This document shows positions 10,855 to 22,614 of a stretch of 64,000 nt of DNA, one piece after another. The first letter of the stretch is position 1. Each line of letters starts with the position of its first letter. The notes beneath the pieces are model-generated. The model searched no databases. It saw nothing but the letters and a program-made list of their open reading frames with translations, and had not been told where the DNA came from. The position numbers and the translations under genes are program-made. Source of the stretch: Heliocidaris erythrogramma (lineage: Eukaryota > Echinodermata > Echinoidea > Camarodonta > Echinometridae); NCBI GenBank assembly GCA_025617745.1, contig CM046863.1:59848085-59912084 (forward strand), given 5' to 3'.

Positions 10855-11335
10855 GGTTGGAAGCGCCATCAGTCAGACCCAACTTCGGAAAACCGAGCAA
10901 AGGCTTATACTCCGAACACAGCGTTTAGAGCAAGATGAATATAGAACCCTCATCGTTCATTGCGAGACAGTGTGTACAAAAGGCATGGGGAAAATCCTGC
11001 AATGTCAACCTGCTGTTGATAATATAAGTTTCAAAAATAATGCTGCGGATAATTATATTTATTTCAAATGTTTGTAATTTGAAAGTCATTTCATATGGCG
11101 AAACATTTACGGAATTTGAAGGTTATTGACATTCAGCATTATTTTAAAGAATATATATATATATATATATATATATATCATTGGCAGGTTGAATTTGCAA
11201 GATTTTCCCCACGCCTTTTGTACGTACTGCCTCTCACTGAACGATGAGGGTTCTATATTCATACACCGTTTTCGGAGTATATACCTGCGCTCGGTTTTCC
11301 GAAGTTGGGTTTGACTGGCGATGTTGAATCTCTTC
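10855..11335. repeat. Inverted repeat with arms of about 190 bp
   Basis: The left arm (10855-11040, containing CCCAACTTCGGAAAACCGAG, CCCTCATCGTTCA and AAAGGCATGGGGAAAATC) is mirrored by the right arm (11135-11335, GATTTTCCCCACGCCTTTTG and TGAACGATGAGGGTTC). The spacer includes a (TA)n tract at about 11147-11178. The 132-codon ORF over the left arm (10679-11077) has no recognisable domain and is probably fortuitous. The structure recurs at 16017-16480. Confidence 0.8.
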
Positions 11336-11349
11336 GATATTGTCAACAT

Positions 11350-13240
11350 ATCGGCCCGAGGACGTTCACATCAAACCATCGTTCCATAATAACATACATA
11401 TATATCTTAAGCCCGTCACACTAAGTATAAACGTCTTGCTGATTCTTGCTTGATGAAAACGTTTGTAAAAACGCGGTGGCATTTTTAAACTGACACATTT
11501 ACTATAATTATTTAGTTTTCCTTTGTTTATAAAATAATTATTTTGTATTTTTCATGTTTAATCTTAGAATGCACCAAGAAATAGTGCAATTAACGTCTTC
11601 TGTATTTGTGTTTCTATCAACAACCATTGTTCCTGTATATTTGCCTTTTGGGATTAGAAGATTTTTAACTAATTTCAAATTCCAAATCCCAACTTTCATT
11701 GGATTGTCAAAAGGTTCCATTATTTAATGATAGAGTAAAAAAAAATGTTTTAAAGATGAATAAATGAAAATGAAGTTGGTCGAGAAAAGATTGAATTTTC
11801 GATTGGGCCTATTTCAAATTCCCATATGTATAGTAATGACAACTTTCAAAAATTCATAACTTTCATATTGCTTGTCCGATTTCTTTCAAAATTACACCAA
11901 TCTGCTTTCTGATTTTTCCTCTTTTTTTAGAACAACTTGGTTAAGGTAGGATTTCCCTTTATGAAAATAATATAAACTTAATGAACTTTCAAGATTTGCA
12001 CGGTGGAAAAGTATTATAAATTGGTTAAAATGCGTATTGAGGAGACCATAATGTTAACAAGTACATGCTTTGCTCGTTTTTAAGAGCCTCGTCGTTTCAA
12101 ACAGCGTGCCCTGGGCTCGCAGTTCTTTCTTTAAACGAAATTTCCAGAACTCACGCACTACAATAAAACACAGGAGTGATTCTAAGGACCAACCTACATT
12201 TTTCCTTGAACTAGTCAAGATACAACTTGGAATGGTGCCATTACTATCACATATTTTTTTCATGATTTTGTTCCTTCATTTATAACACATAACCCTGTGG
12301 AGGGCTCCAAGCCCATCTATTCCCCTTCAGTCCCCAATTCATTGAGAGTAAATGCGCTGGTGTAAGCTATTTCAGGGTTATGTCAAATGAAATCATGAAC
12401 TTTTTCTATATCAATATTATATTAAAGTAATGTACATTTTATTCAAATGTTTGACTGAAGTTCACGGTTTTGAATATATCACTGGCATTGTATATATTCA
12501 CACTAAAGGCCATTGTTTCAATTTAGTTTTTAATTATTCAATGAGAAATAAATGTGAAAGTTCGAGTCACCCCAAGACAAAAGGTTAACTTGAATATCTT
12601 GCCTGGATTAAAGTAATGCAGGAAACTGATATAACAACAATCAGAACTGAAACATTTTGGGTTTTTTTTTTCTCTCTCTCTCTTGATTCATTTCTAGGGG
12701 TATACCGGATGAAGCAATCTGGTAAACATGTTCATCTGGGTTACTACACTGGGCCACAGGAAATAACTAAACTATAGATATAAAACATAACTCAGTTAAT
12801 CATATATATGAAATGAAAAATCACCCTGGGTAAAAAAAATCCCAGGCAAGATAGCATAAAGAAGCGATACAGTGAACTGAAAGTACAGATATATTTGACC
12901 GTATTCTGGGCAAATTTAAACATGACCCTGGATATAAAGTCAATTTTTTTTAACAATGGAAGTTAGAGGTCTACGTTTTCCTTTCCTTAAACATGCTTTT
13001 ACACTGGGCGTCGGGTTAAGCTCAATTAGAATGGCGTTAAGAGCTCCCTTTTTCAGGCCAAAATCAGCATTTTGATATGCATTTATTTTAAAATACGGGT
13101 TTTTTCTGGAGCCCCTCCACCCCCCCCCCCCCCCCCAGCAGAAGTACAGTTTCAAACATACTCAGAGCGGTGTGCAAATCCAGCAAATGCAGAGCCCGAA
13201 TTTGCCTGGAGAAAAATGGGGTCCCCTCGCTAGTCATCAG
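11350..13240. repeat. Tandem-unit sequence with dispersed relatives elsewhere
   Basis: No gene was recognised. Parts have diverged relatives: 11430-11560 (TGCTTGATGAAAACGT, TTTTCCTTTG) resembles 32990-33175, and 12215-12340 (GGAATGGTGCCATKACTATCA, TTTGTTCCTTCATT) resembles 52960-53085. So the tandem-duplicated unit contains an old dispersed repeat rather than unique DNA. A C run lies near 13122-13137. Confidence 0.55.
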
Positions 13241-13242
13241 GA

Positions 13243-13672
13243 CCGCTATTCATAATGGAGAAAAGGCTCATTATTCATAAGATTCATTATTCATAAGGAC
13301 TAATATTCATAATACGAGAAGAGCGTCGCATTCATACTACGGAAAGAGGGTCGCTATTCATAATAGGAGAAGAGGATCGCTATTTATAATACGGAGAGAG
13401 GTCGCTATTCATAGTAGGAGAAAAAAGGTTGATATTCACAATAGGAGAAGAGGGCGATATTCATACTAATAAATGAGGGTCGCTATTCATAATATTAGAA
13501 AGGGTCAATATTCATAATACGAAATGAGGGTCGCGATTCATAATACAGAAAAGAGGGTCGCTATTCATAATCGAAGAAGAGCGTCTTTAGTCATAATGCA
13601 AAATGAAGGTAACTATTCATAATACAGAAAGAGAGTCGCTATTCATAATTGAAGAAGATGGTCGCTTTTCAT
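13243..13672 (+). repeat. 26-bp minisatellite GCTATTCATAATACGAGA, long allele
   Basis: About 17 imperfect units of 25-27 bp follow the pattern GCTATTCATAATA, then RGAGAAGAGGGTC. The second tandem copy (18410-18687) has about 11 units. The missing block is the six units between the ACTAATAAATGAGGGTC unit and the last ATTGAAGAAGATGGTC unit. This is a length variant of a VNTR within one assembly. Confidence 0.85.
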
Positions 13673-13828
13673 TAAAAAAAAATTAAATAAGCAAACAAAA
13701 TGATAATATTGGATGGGGACACCTTACGGATGTGTCATAGCTAAGGGGGGGGGGGGGGTCGAATAAATAAAGAAAACAAGTGTGCCCCAATAATTTACGC
13801 GACCTATAACCCCGGCCACCACCAGACC

Positions 13829-14118
13829 ACCAGTAATTTGGCAGAACAAATTATAGCGCTTAAAAATAACAATATATAACGAAAATCGATTATATAAAAG
13901 AATTGATTCTTAAACTTCTATATTACACATTCATTTACTTACATCATTGGGCATGTATCAAAATTTACACAAAATCAATAGCATCGCTGCAGGAACGAAA
14001 ACTTCCCAACACAGGAAATTTAGCAGCACGCCTTGACAGTGCCCTTACTTGGGCAAACTATTTTTTTTTACTATTAAACCCTCGCTTATGACGTCAGACT
14101 CAAGGGTTCACACCCGAC
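13829..14118. other. Spacer between the two tandem copies
   Basis: 290 bp lacking obvious homology to the end of the right copy. It contains TTATGACGTCAGACTC, which has a CRE-like TGACGTCA octamer, just before the right copy starts. No gene seen. Confidence 0.5.
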
Positions 14119-14526
14119 AGGTCCTATAACTATACAAGTTTTAAATATATGTCTATCAAGGGCAATGATGAAAAGTAGAGTTAAAATGACATCAAATAAA
14201 GAAATATATATTAAAGTAAAATGACGATTACACACAAATATACCATAGAAATCTAAATTGAAATCCAAGAATATCTGAAAGTTCTATAGCAAAAACAGGA
14301 AGCCTAATATCCTTGTTGAAAGGAATCTTACAGGCTGTGCCTGGGTGTTAACATCTAGCTGGCTATAGCTGCATAAAAACAGAAGGCAACAATATAAAAC
14401 AAAATGCTACTGGATGTATACATGGTACGGATGGTTCTAGGACAAGTGCCCCTGGACAATTTCCCCCTGGACTACCAGCCCCATGCAGCTACAAGATACA
14501 ATCTGTGCATGAGGAGACAATTTTTT

Positions 14527-15450
14527 TTCTTACTGTTTCCATAGCAACAGCCATTTTCAAACATGATAGACATTTTTTTATAACTGTTATTTGGGTTCTA
14601 ATCAAGTGAATAATTGTTGATACCTTATTCTAAAATGTTACAATTTGTTTTTGTACTTTCTTAATCACGAATACATGACATCTTCTAAAATTCTATTGTT
14701 CTTGATCTGTTGCCATGATAATAACCCTTATGATCACGCCCACCTCTTAATTTAGGGCAAATAAGCATATTTTGAGAGTTAATGGTCCCATCTAACAGAA
14801 CAAAACATTCATTTAAGATGATTTCTAAGGGGGTGGGGACATTTCAGATTTGGGCCCATAGACTATACTGATAATACATGGGATAATGGGCTTATGTACA
14901 TGAACACTCTAGATGTACCTTTCATAGTGTTTTTCATTCGCATCCACTAAAAATTCATCATTCGATTTGGGATAACATAAAATGAGTTATCCATCACCTT
15001 ATCGGATAATTTCTTTTCTGTGTGTGACATGACAATATACATGATAATGTTTAATCAAGAAAAACGTTTAAATTGACAAATTTACGTTGGGTAAAAAACT
15101 TTTAAATATTGGTAGTTTTCACAACCTATTATGTTGAGTAAATCACAGTTTTGTGTTTCGTTACACCATACATGTGTGTGTAATATCCAACTTTCAATTG
15201 TATATTAATCAGGTTTATAACTGATATCACTTGAAAGTCTTAATCAGGTATTACACATTAGGTCCAAAAATAAAAAAATTGTGATATTTGACATTCTTTC
15301 AAATTTTGAGGCAAAAATGCGCGTGGCATTCGCCCGTACCTTATTCCTCAGTATTTTGCAAGAGTATGAGCATGGATGCCGAGCATTACCCAAAAATGCC
15401 GTAAAAAGTAAAAAAAGATCTTCTTGGCTGGTCTACAATAAGCCCGCCTC
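14527..15450 (+). repeat. Repeat B, copy 2 (3' part)
   Basis: Same sequence as 9376-10290, in the right tandem copy. It has X-box-like palindromes at 14535-14548 and 14709-14722, 174 bp apart. Confidence 0.8.
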
Positions 15451-15595
15451 ACACAAGGTGTCAGTCTGATTTCGTGTTTACCTGAATTAATCGAAACTCC
15501 AAAGGAATTTAACCCGTAGGCCGGCTAGCTATTAAAAATATTGTTTGCACTGTTCATTTGTAGTACTACAGAATTGGAAAATGATGTTGAAGAGA

Positions 15596-15665
15596 GACAT
15601 AATGAAGCTTTTCGTCTTCTTGCGGTATACTCCGATGAGTGCAAGACGAACAGCTTCAGTATGTC
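15596..15665. other. 23-bp stem-loop, copy 2 (two mismatches)
   Basis: Same hairpin as 10434-10503, with GACATAATGAAGC on the 5' side and GACGAACAGCTTC on the 3' side. The two substitutions are not compensated by changes on the opposite arm. Confidence 0.7.
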
Positions 15666-16016
15666 ACTGTTCATTTCGCAATCATTTTAAAAACAATACC
15701 CTTCTTTAAGACGTGCACAAAACCATGCCACTGAAGCGGTCTTAACGTCAGGTAACGACGCCTCTTTTGAGCCAAGCTATAATGAGGCGCAGCAAAATAG
15801 AAATTACTTAAAAAGAACTCTTCGATTGATCATTGTTTTGTGTTGTTTTCTTTGTTTTTTTCATTAATCTTGACATCAACAGAAGATTACTCTTGAAAAC
15901 CGGTTGTAATTTAATACAGCGCCATCAGTCAGACCCTACTACGACTACTACTAACTCTGGTTGTTGTCGTTCGCCTGACTTGCGCCAGTTGACACTCAAC
16001 CGGCTGCGCACTGGGG

Positions 16017-16480
16017 TTGGAAGCGCCATCAGTCAGACCCAACTTCGGAAAACAGAGCACAGGCTTATACTCCGAAAACGGTGTTTAGAGCAAGATGAAT
16101 ATAGAGCCCTCATCGTTCATTGCGAGACAGTGTGTACAAAAGGCATGGGGAAAATCCTGCAATGTCAACCTGCTGTTGATAATATAAGTTTGCAAAAAAT
16201 GCTGGGGATATATTTATTTCAAATGTTTGTAATTTGAAAGTCATTTCATATGGCGAAACATTTACGGAATTTGAAGGTTATTGACACTCAGCATTTTTTT
16301 AAAGAATATATAATTATATATATCATTGGCAGGTTGAATTTGCAAGATTTTCCCCACGCCTTTTGTACGTACTGCCTCTCACTGAACGATGAGGGTTCTA
16401 TATTCATACGCCGTTTTCGGAGTATATACCTGTGCTCGGTTTTCCGAAGTTGGGTTTGACTGGCGATGTTGAATCTCTTC
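16017..16480. repeat. Inverted repeat with arms of about 190 bp, copy 2
   Basis: Counterpart of 10855-11335, with a shorter AT spacer (ATATATAATTATATATATC). The arms keep the GGTTTTCCGAAGTTGGG and AAAGGCATGGGGAAAATC blocks. Confidence 0.8.
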
Positions 16481-18409
16481 GATATTGTCAACATATCGGC
16501 CCGAGGACGTTCACATCAAACCATCGTTCCATAATAACATACATATATATCTTAAGCCCGTCACACTAAGTATAAACGTCTTGCTGATTCTTGCTTGATG
16601 AAAACGTTTGTAAAAACGCGGTGGCATTTTTAAACTGACACATTTACTATAATTATTTAGTTTTCCTTTGTTTATAAAATAATTATTTTGTATTTTTCAT
16701 GTTTAATCTTAGAATGCACCAAGAAATAGTGCAATTAACGTCTTCTGTATTTGTGTTTCTATCAACAACCATTGTTCCTGTATATTTGTCTTTTGGGATT
16801 AGAAGATTTTTAACTAATTTCAAATTCCAAATCCCAACTTTCATTGGATTGTCAAAAGGTTCCATTATTTAATGATAGAGTAAAAAAAAAATGTTTTAAA
16901 GATGAATAAATGAAAATGAAGTTGGTCGAGAAAAGATTAAATTTTCGATTGGGCCTATTTCAAATTCCCATATGTATAGTAATGACAACTTTCAAAAATT
17001 CATAACTTTCATATTGCTTTTCCGATTTCTTTCAAACTTACACCAATCTGCTTTCTGATTTTTCCTCTTTTTTTTTAAACAACTTGACATTAAGGTAGGA
17101 TTTCCCTTAATGAAAATAATATAAACTCAATGAACTTTCAAGATTTGCACGGTGGAAAAGTATTATAAATTGGTTAAAATGCGTAAATGTATTGAGGAGA
17201 CCATAATGTTAACAACATGCTTTGCTCGTTTTTAAGAGCCTCGTCGTTTCAAACAGCGTGCCCTGGGCTCGCAGTTCTTTCTTTAAACGAAATTTCTAGA
17301 ACTCACGCACTACCATAAAACACAAGAGTGATTCTAAGAACCAACCTACATTTTTCCTTCGCAAATATTTTGTGGTATGAACTAGTCAAGATACAACTTG
17401 GAATGGTGCCATTACTATCACATATTTTTTTCATGATTTTGTTCCTTCATTTATAACACATAACCCTGTGGAGGGCTCCAAGCCCACCTATTCCCCTTCA
17501 GTCCCCAATTCATTGAGAGTAAATGCGCTTGTGTAAGCTATTTCAGGGTTATGTCAAATGAAATCATGAACTTTTTCTATATCAATATTATATTAAAGTA
17601 ATGTACATTTTATTCAAGTGTTTGACTGAAGTTCATGGTTTTGAATATATCACCGGCATTGTATATATTCACACTAAAGGCCATTGTTTCAATTTAGTTT
17701 TTAATAATTCAATGAGAAATAAATGTGAAAGTTCGAGTCACCCCAGGACAAAAGGTTAACTTGAATATCGTGCCTGGATTAAAGTAATGCAGGAAACTGA
17801 TATAACAACAATCAGAACTGAAACATTTTGGGGTTTTTTTCTCTCTCTCTCTCTTGATTCATTTCTAAGGGTATACCGGATGAAGCAATCTGGTAAACAT
17901 GTTCATCTGGGTTACTACACTGGGCCACAGGAAATAACTAAACTATAGATATAAAACATAACTCAGTTAATCATATATATGAAATGAGAAATCACCCTGG
18001 GTAAAAAAATCCCAGGCAAGATAGCATAAAGAAGCGATACAGTGAACTGAAAGTACAGATATATTTGACCGTATTCTGGGCAAATTTAAACATGACCCTG
18101 GATATAAAGTCAATTTTTTTAACAATGGAAGTTAGAGGTCTACGTTTTCCTTTCCTTAAACATGCTTTTACACTGGGCGTCGGGTTAAGCTCAATTAGAA
18201 TTGCGTTAAGAGCTCCCCTTTTCAGGCCAAAATCACCATTTTGATATGCATTTATTTTAAAATACGGGTTTTTTCTGGAGCCCCTTCCCCCCCCCCCCCC
18301 CCCGGCAGAAGTACAGTTTCAAACATACTCAGAGCGGTGTGCAAGTCCAGCAAATGCAGAGCCCGAATTTGCCTGGAGAAAAATGGGGTCCCCTCGCTAG
18401 TCATCAGGA

Positions 18410-18687
18410 CCGCTATTCATAATGGAGAAAAGGCTCATTATTCATAAGATTCATTATTCATAAGGACTAATATTCATAATACGAGAAGAGCGTCGCATTC
18501 ATACTACGGAAAGAGGGTCGCTATTCATAATAGGAGAAGAGGATCGCTATTTATAATACGGAAAGAGGGTCGCTATTCGTAGTAGGAGAAGAAGGTTGAT
18601 ATTCATAATATAGGAGAAGAGGGCGATATTCATACTGATAAATGAGGGTCGCTATTCATAATTGAAGAAGATGGTCGCTTTTCATTT
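18410..18687 (+). repeat. 26-bp minisatellite, short allele
   Basis: About 11 units of the GCTATTCATAAT family. It is colinear with the first and last units of the 13243-13672 array but lacks six interior units. It ends in the same TTCATTTAAAAAAA sequence. Confidence 0.85.
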
Positions 18688-18854
18688 AAAAAAATGGGAT
18701 GGAACAAATAAAGAAAACAAGTTTGCCCCAACAATGTACGCGACCTATAACCCCGGCCACCACCAGACCCCCCCCCCCCCCCCATCAGTGCGACAGCCCT
18801 GCACCATTCGACCGACTTTGCCTTGTATGGGGCGCCAAGTGTTCACCGACTTAT

Positions 18855-19175
18855 TCTGTACAAACTTGCCTCATTTTGTAACAAAATTCACTCAGAACTC
18901 GTTTTTGTTACAAAATTGTTGAACAGCTATTCATTTTGTAGCAAATTGAATTTAAAAGGTAATTTTGTAACAACAAAAATATTTGGTTACCACATTAATA
19001 TTACAGAATCATTTTATCCTTTCTCATTTGATGAAATTATTTTGTCCATTCACATTTTGTAACCATTGAATGAATATGACAAAATCATTTTGTTCATTTT
19101 TATTTTGTAACCAAAATAATTCTGTAACAAAATTATCATTTCAAAATTTGTTTTGTCCACTTTTGTAACGAAAGT
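18855..19175. repeat. Degenerate palindromic word array ATTTTGTAACAAAAT
   Basis: The self-complementary word ATTTTGTAACAAAAT and close variants (TTTTTGTTACAAAATT, ATTTTGTAGCAAATTG, ATTTTGTAACCAAAATAATT) recur at least nine times with irregular spacing. Because the word is its own reverse complement, the array reads the same on both strands. Confidence 0.7.
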
Positions 19176-19420
19176 CAGTAGTAGTACCAGTATTATAAGT
19201 AGTGGTAGTAGTAATAGTAGTACTATAAGTGGTGTTAGTAGTAGTAGTAGCAGCAGTAGTAGTAATAGAAGTAGTGGTAGTAGTAGTAGTAGTAGCAGTA
19301 GTAGTATTAGCAGTAGAAGTAGTAGTAGTGATAGTAGTAGCAATAATAATAATAATAATAATAATAATGACAATGATTGTGATAATGATGATAATGATAA
19401 TAAATGTGTTGGGCATCAGG
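19176..19420. repeat. Trinucleotide microsatellite (AGT)n then (AAT)n
   Basis: Roughly 170 bp of AGT units with scattered substitutions pass into (AAT)n and then a GATAATGATAA tract. The leucine-, serine- or threonine-rich open frames read across it on both strands are artefacts of the 3-bp period. Confidence 0.95.
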
Positions 19421-20085
19421 TACATCTAGAATATTAAATCAGGTTATACTTATTTTGATATCACACACTCCGGCTCTTCCTATTCTTATTAGATTTACAT
19501 GTATTGATCTTCTTATTGTAATTTTCATACTGTGCGTGTCAATTATCTTTTGATTTTTGTTTCCTATAACGTGGCCCATGTGTGTTGTGTAGTTTCATGT
19601 TTGAAATGTTTGAAAAATAAGAGTAGTTGCAGTCAAGTGCTAACTTGAGCACCATCAACAGGTAGTTTGAAAAAGAAAAGAAAGGGGGAATGTGAACAGT
19701 TACTTGGGAGAGAGAGAGAGAGAGAGTGAGAGGAAACAAAGGCAAAAACAAAAATGTTGTGAATTTGGGGATAAAGAGGTGGAGATAACTAGAAGGAGAG
19801 GTGCAGGAATAAAAAGATAGGGGAAACGCGAGAAGAAAAAAAATCCGTCTAATGAAGAAGTTTTTTAAGCCTACAAGTAAAAATTTACGTTTCTTGGTTG
19901 TTGTACTAGCTATCCAACAAGGACAAGTTACACTCATGTTCAAATATGTTAAATGTTTGAGTTAATTTCAAAACCGTGTCAAGTGAGTTCCAATGTTGGG
20001 GTCCAGTTAGTTTGCAGGCACAAACCCTGGTCAGTCGTAAAAAAGAGTCTGCGCTGCGAGACTACAATATGCCATGTAATAAGCT
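19421..20085. other. No gene seen; short (GA)n tract
   Basis: Contains a GA dinucleotide run near 19710-19729. The 134-codon minus-strand frame (19943-19539) is hydrophobic and of low complexity and matches no family I know. This is the left flank of the foldback element. Confidence 0.5.
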
Positions 20086-20101
20086 GCCCCAAACGGGGAA
20101 C

Positions 20102-20533
20102 CGACATTTGCTCCGGCGGCAATTGCTCCTGCGACAAATGCTCCTAAAAATACGACAATTGCTCCGCGACAATTGCTCCGCGATAATTGCTCCTGCGACA
20201 ATTGCTCCGTCGACATTTGCTCCTGCGATAATTGCTCCGGCGACATTTGCTCCTGCGACAATTGCTCCGACGACATTTGCTCCTGCGACAATTGCTCCGT
20301 CGACAATTGCTCCGTCGACATTTGCTCCGTCGACATTTGCTCCGATCGAGCGACAATTGCTCTGCGACAACTGCTCCGTCGATAGAAATGCATATATGCG
20401 ACAATTGCTCCGTCGACATTTGCTCCGATCGAGCGACAACGGCTCCGTCGACAGAAATGCTTATATGCGACAATTGCTCCTGCGACAATTGCTCCGTCAA
20501 CATTTGCTCCGATCGAGCGACAAATGCTCGTCC
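20102..20533 (+). repeat. Left arm: array of 15-bp units
   Basis: About 25 units plus breaks. The period of 15 bp equals five codons, so all frames stay open and give peptides repeating DNCSC, ATIAP or RQLLR. These are not genes. Interruptions such as GATAGAAATGCATATATGCG recur and match interruptions in the right arm. Confidence 0.9.
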
Positions 20534-21800
20534 ATATCACTTTCATGGTGGGTAGCAACTGCCCCTCCCCCCCCCCCCCCCACCACAGGATCTTCGACGC
20601 ACCTGCTTCATTTCTTTATCTATCTTTCTTTTTGACTTCTTCCTTGCCCTTTTCTTTCTTTCTTCCTTCATATTTTCTTCCACATGCACAGCCGAATGCA
20701 TACCGACACGGGCATTGTAGTACTAGTACCAACGGCAAGTTTTGAGGGGGAGGACACATCCACAAGTCCCCCCCCCCCCCTCCCATACGCCACTGGACTC
20801 CACGTACATAGGCCTTTGCATGTTTTTATTTTGATTGTTCTTTTACTTTATCATGGTTTATATATTTCCTTTCACTGCCATACGTTTGACGTTTGCTCTG
20901 ATTCTTGTTTCTGTGTGTGTGTTTTTTTTAATAGTTTTGTTCTTAATAAGCCGACACCAGCTCAGCGCGGCAGGAGCCGGGGAGCTGGTTCCAGGCATAA
21001 TTATGACCAGCTTAGAGAGAGAAAAAGAAAGCTGTACAGTTTAGTCAATATTTGTTTGTTTTTGTTTGCAAGGCGTTTGTCAGCTCCACGCTGAGGGAGA
21101 CCCGGGAGCGAACACTTAATACCCCGCTTGACCAGTTTAAAAAGTTGAACTTGGCAACCCAGAATGATTGTCGTACTTTTGTATTACTGGTATAAATTAT
21201 TCTATCTTTCACGTTTGTATTATTTTTGTTTATATATATATATATATATTTAAACCATGCAGTTCTGCATCGGGGAGTCAGGGAGCTAGAGGCATTATTA
21301 TGATATTTTCTGTTTGATAGAGTACTGCCATATTAATAAGTATAATACATGTATATGTCAATTTGTTTTGTTTGCGAGGCATTATGCAAGCTCCACGTGG
21401 CGGGAGGCCCGGGAGCGAACACTTAATTCCACCAATTCCCCATATTTTGGGCGTATATTCCCTTCCCCTCACTATTACAATATTAAATTGAACCGATGAA
21501 CTTTAGCAATTCGCAACAACCCACATACAGGACTGGCTTGTTTTCCCCACCAGCAAGTGTCATGACTAGTAAAAATGCCCAAGATAAAAAAAGAGAGAGA
21601 GAGAGAGAGGGGGGGGGGGGGGGGGGGGGGACAAAATAATAAAACATATAGATGAATAATTAATAGGTATAGGCAAAATCACAAGGGAAAGTGGTAGAAA
21701 AAATCTTTAAAAAGGTTTATTTCCAAATCCCGAAACACCAACAACAGCTATTGTTCTGAATTCGTTGTGTTCGCTTTTGATGAGGATTTTATATAAGGTT
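20534..21800. other. Loop of the foldback element, with an internal direct duplication
   Basis: Two blocks are related. One, about 20938-21116, contains TTTGTTTGCAAGGCGTTTG, CAGCTCCACG and CCCGGGAGCGAACACTTAAT. The other, about 21240-21445, contains TTTGTTTGCGAGGCATTATG, AGCTCCACG and CCCGGGAGCGAACACTTAAT. C runs near 20568 and 20769 and a long G run near 21609-21630 are also present. A 136-codon plus-strand frame (20684-21094) has no recognisable domain. The loop is probably cargo or remnant sequence. Confidence 0.6.
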
Positions 21801-22614
21801 GTCCTTGGAGCAATTGTCACATACATAAGCATTAACGACGACCGACGGAACAGATGTCGGCGGACAAGTTGTCGCATGAGCAATTGTTGCGGAGCAATGA
21901 TATTGTCACATATTCATTTTATTTGACGGAGCTAATGTCGCGAAGGAATTGTCGCTCGAATGAAACAAATGTCGGCGGATCGAGTGCTTTCCGCCGGAGC
22001 TAATGTCGCCGGACCAAAAGTCGATGGAGCAATTGTCGAGGAGCAAATATTTATTTCTATTTACTGAGTTTATTGTCGCGGAGCAATTGTCGCATATTCA
22101 TTTTTATCGGCGGAGCAATTGTCGCATATATTCATTATTATCGACGGAGCAGTTGTCGCGGAGTAGGTAATTGTCGCTCGATCGGAGCAAATGTCGACAA
22201 AACAATTGTTGCAGAAACAATTGTCGCAATTGTCTCATATATTCATTTTATCGAAGGAGCAATTGTCGCTCGATCGGAGCAAATGTCGACGGAGCAATTG
22301 TCGCAGGAGCAATTGTCGCATATATGCATTTTTATCGACGGAGCAGTTGTCGCGGAGCAATTGTCGCTCGATCGGAGCAAATGTCGACGGAGCAATTGTC
22401 GCAGGAGCAAATGTCGACGGAGCAATTGTCGCAGGAGCAAATGTCGACGGAGCAATTGTCGCAGGAGCAAATGTCGTCGGAGCAATTATCGCAGGAGCAA
22501 ATGTCGACGGAGCAATTGTCGCAGGAGCAATTATCGCGGAGCAATTGTCGCGGAGCAATTGTCGTATTTTTAGGAGCATTTGTCGCAGGAGCAATTGCCG
22601 CCGGAGCAAATGTC
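21801..22614 (-). repeat. Right arm: array of 15-bp units, reverse orientation
   Basis: GGAGCAATTGTCGCA-type units run from about 21801 to 22614. The part nearest the loop (21801-22070) is more diverged and irregular. The outer part (22250-22614) is regular and mirrors the left arm. The arm is about 814 bp against 432 bp on the left, so unit number has drifted. Confidence 0.9.

Larger units (their letters stand above)
8778..13828 (+). repeat. Tandem segmental duplication, left copy (about 5.05 kb)
   Basis: From AGGTCCTATAACTATACA to CCACCACCAGACC this segment is repeated in the same orientation at 14119-18769. By eye the copies are colinear and very similar, differing by scattered substitutions and small indels. 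The left copy is longer because of the 187-bp duplication in repeat A and six extra minisatellite units. The unit holds repeat A, repeat B, two hairpin structures and a 26-bp minisatellite, but no recognisable gene. A true duplication and an assembly artefact (two haplotypes joined) are both possible. Confidence 0.85.
14119..18769 (+). repeat. Tandem segmental duplication, right copy (about 4.65 kb)
   Basis: Direct copy of 8778-13828. It starts at the same AGGTCCTATAACTATACA after an unrelated flank and ends at the same CCACCACCAGACC before a C run. Repeat A here is a single unit without the 187-bp internal duplication, and the minisatellite is shorter. Repeat B, the hairpin and the large inverted repeat are all retained. 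Confidence 0.85.

Noticed and set aside
10679-11077. 132-codon frame in the tandem unit as a gene
   Set aside because: The matching frame at 15833-16237 is kept only because the copies are young. It contains a TTTTTT-encoded tract and overlaps an inverted repeat. No domain.
13243-13672. CRISPR-like array (repeated 13-bp word with similar-length spacers)
   Set aside because: The spacer parts are also repeats (GAGAAGAGGGTC variants), the repeats are degenerate and the context is eukaryotic. It is a minisatellite.
13829-14118. CRE (TGACGTCA) as a promoter element
   Set aside because: A single octamer in intergenic sequence with no transcript evidence.
19050-19437. Leu-, Ser- and Thr-rich open frames
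   Set aside because: Translation of an AGT/AAT trinucleotide microsatellite, as also at 24300-24557 and 49735-50215.
19976-20635. Open frames of up to 219 codons with DNCSC, ATIAP or RQLLR repeats
   Set aside because: They result from a 15-bp tandem unit, which keeps all frames open on both strands. The same happens at 22073-22688. There is no start context or domain.
20684-21094. 136-codon frame in the foldback loop as a gene
   Set aside because: Begins in a poly-C region, has low-complexity segments and crosses an internally duplicated non-coding block. No family resemblance.
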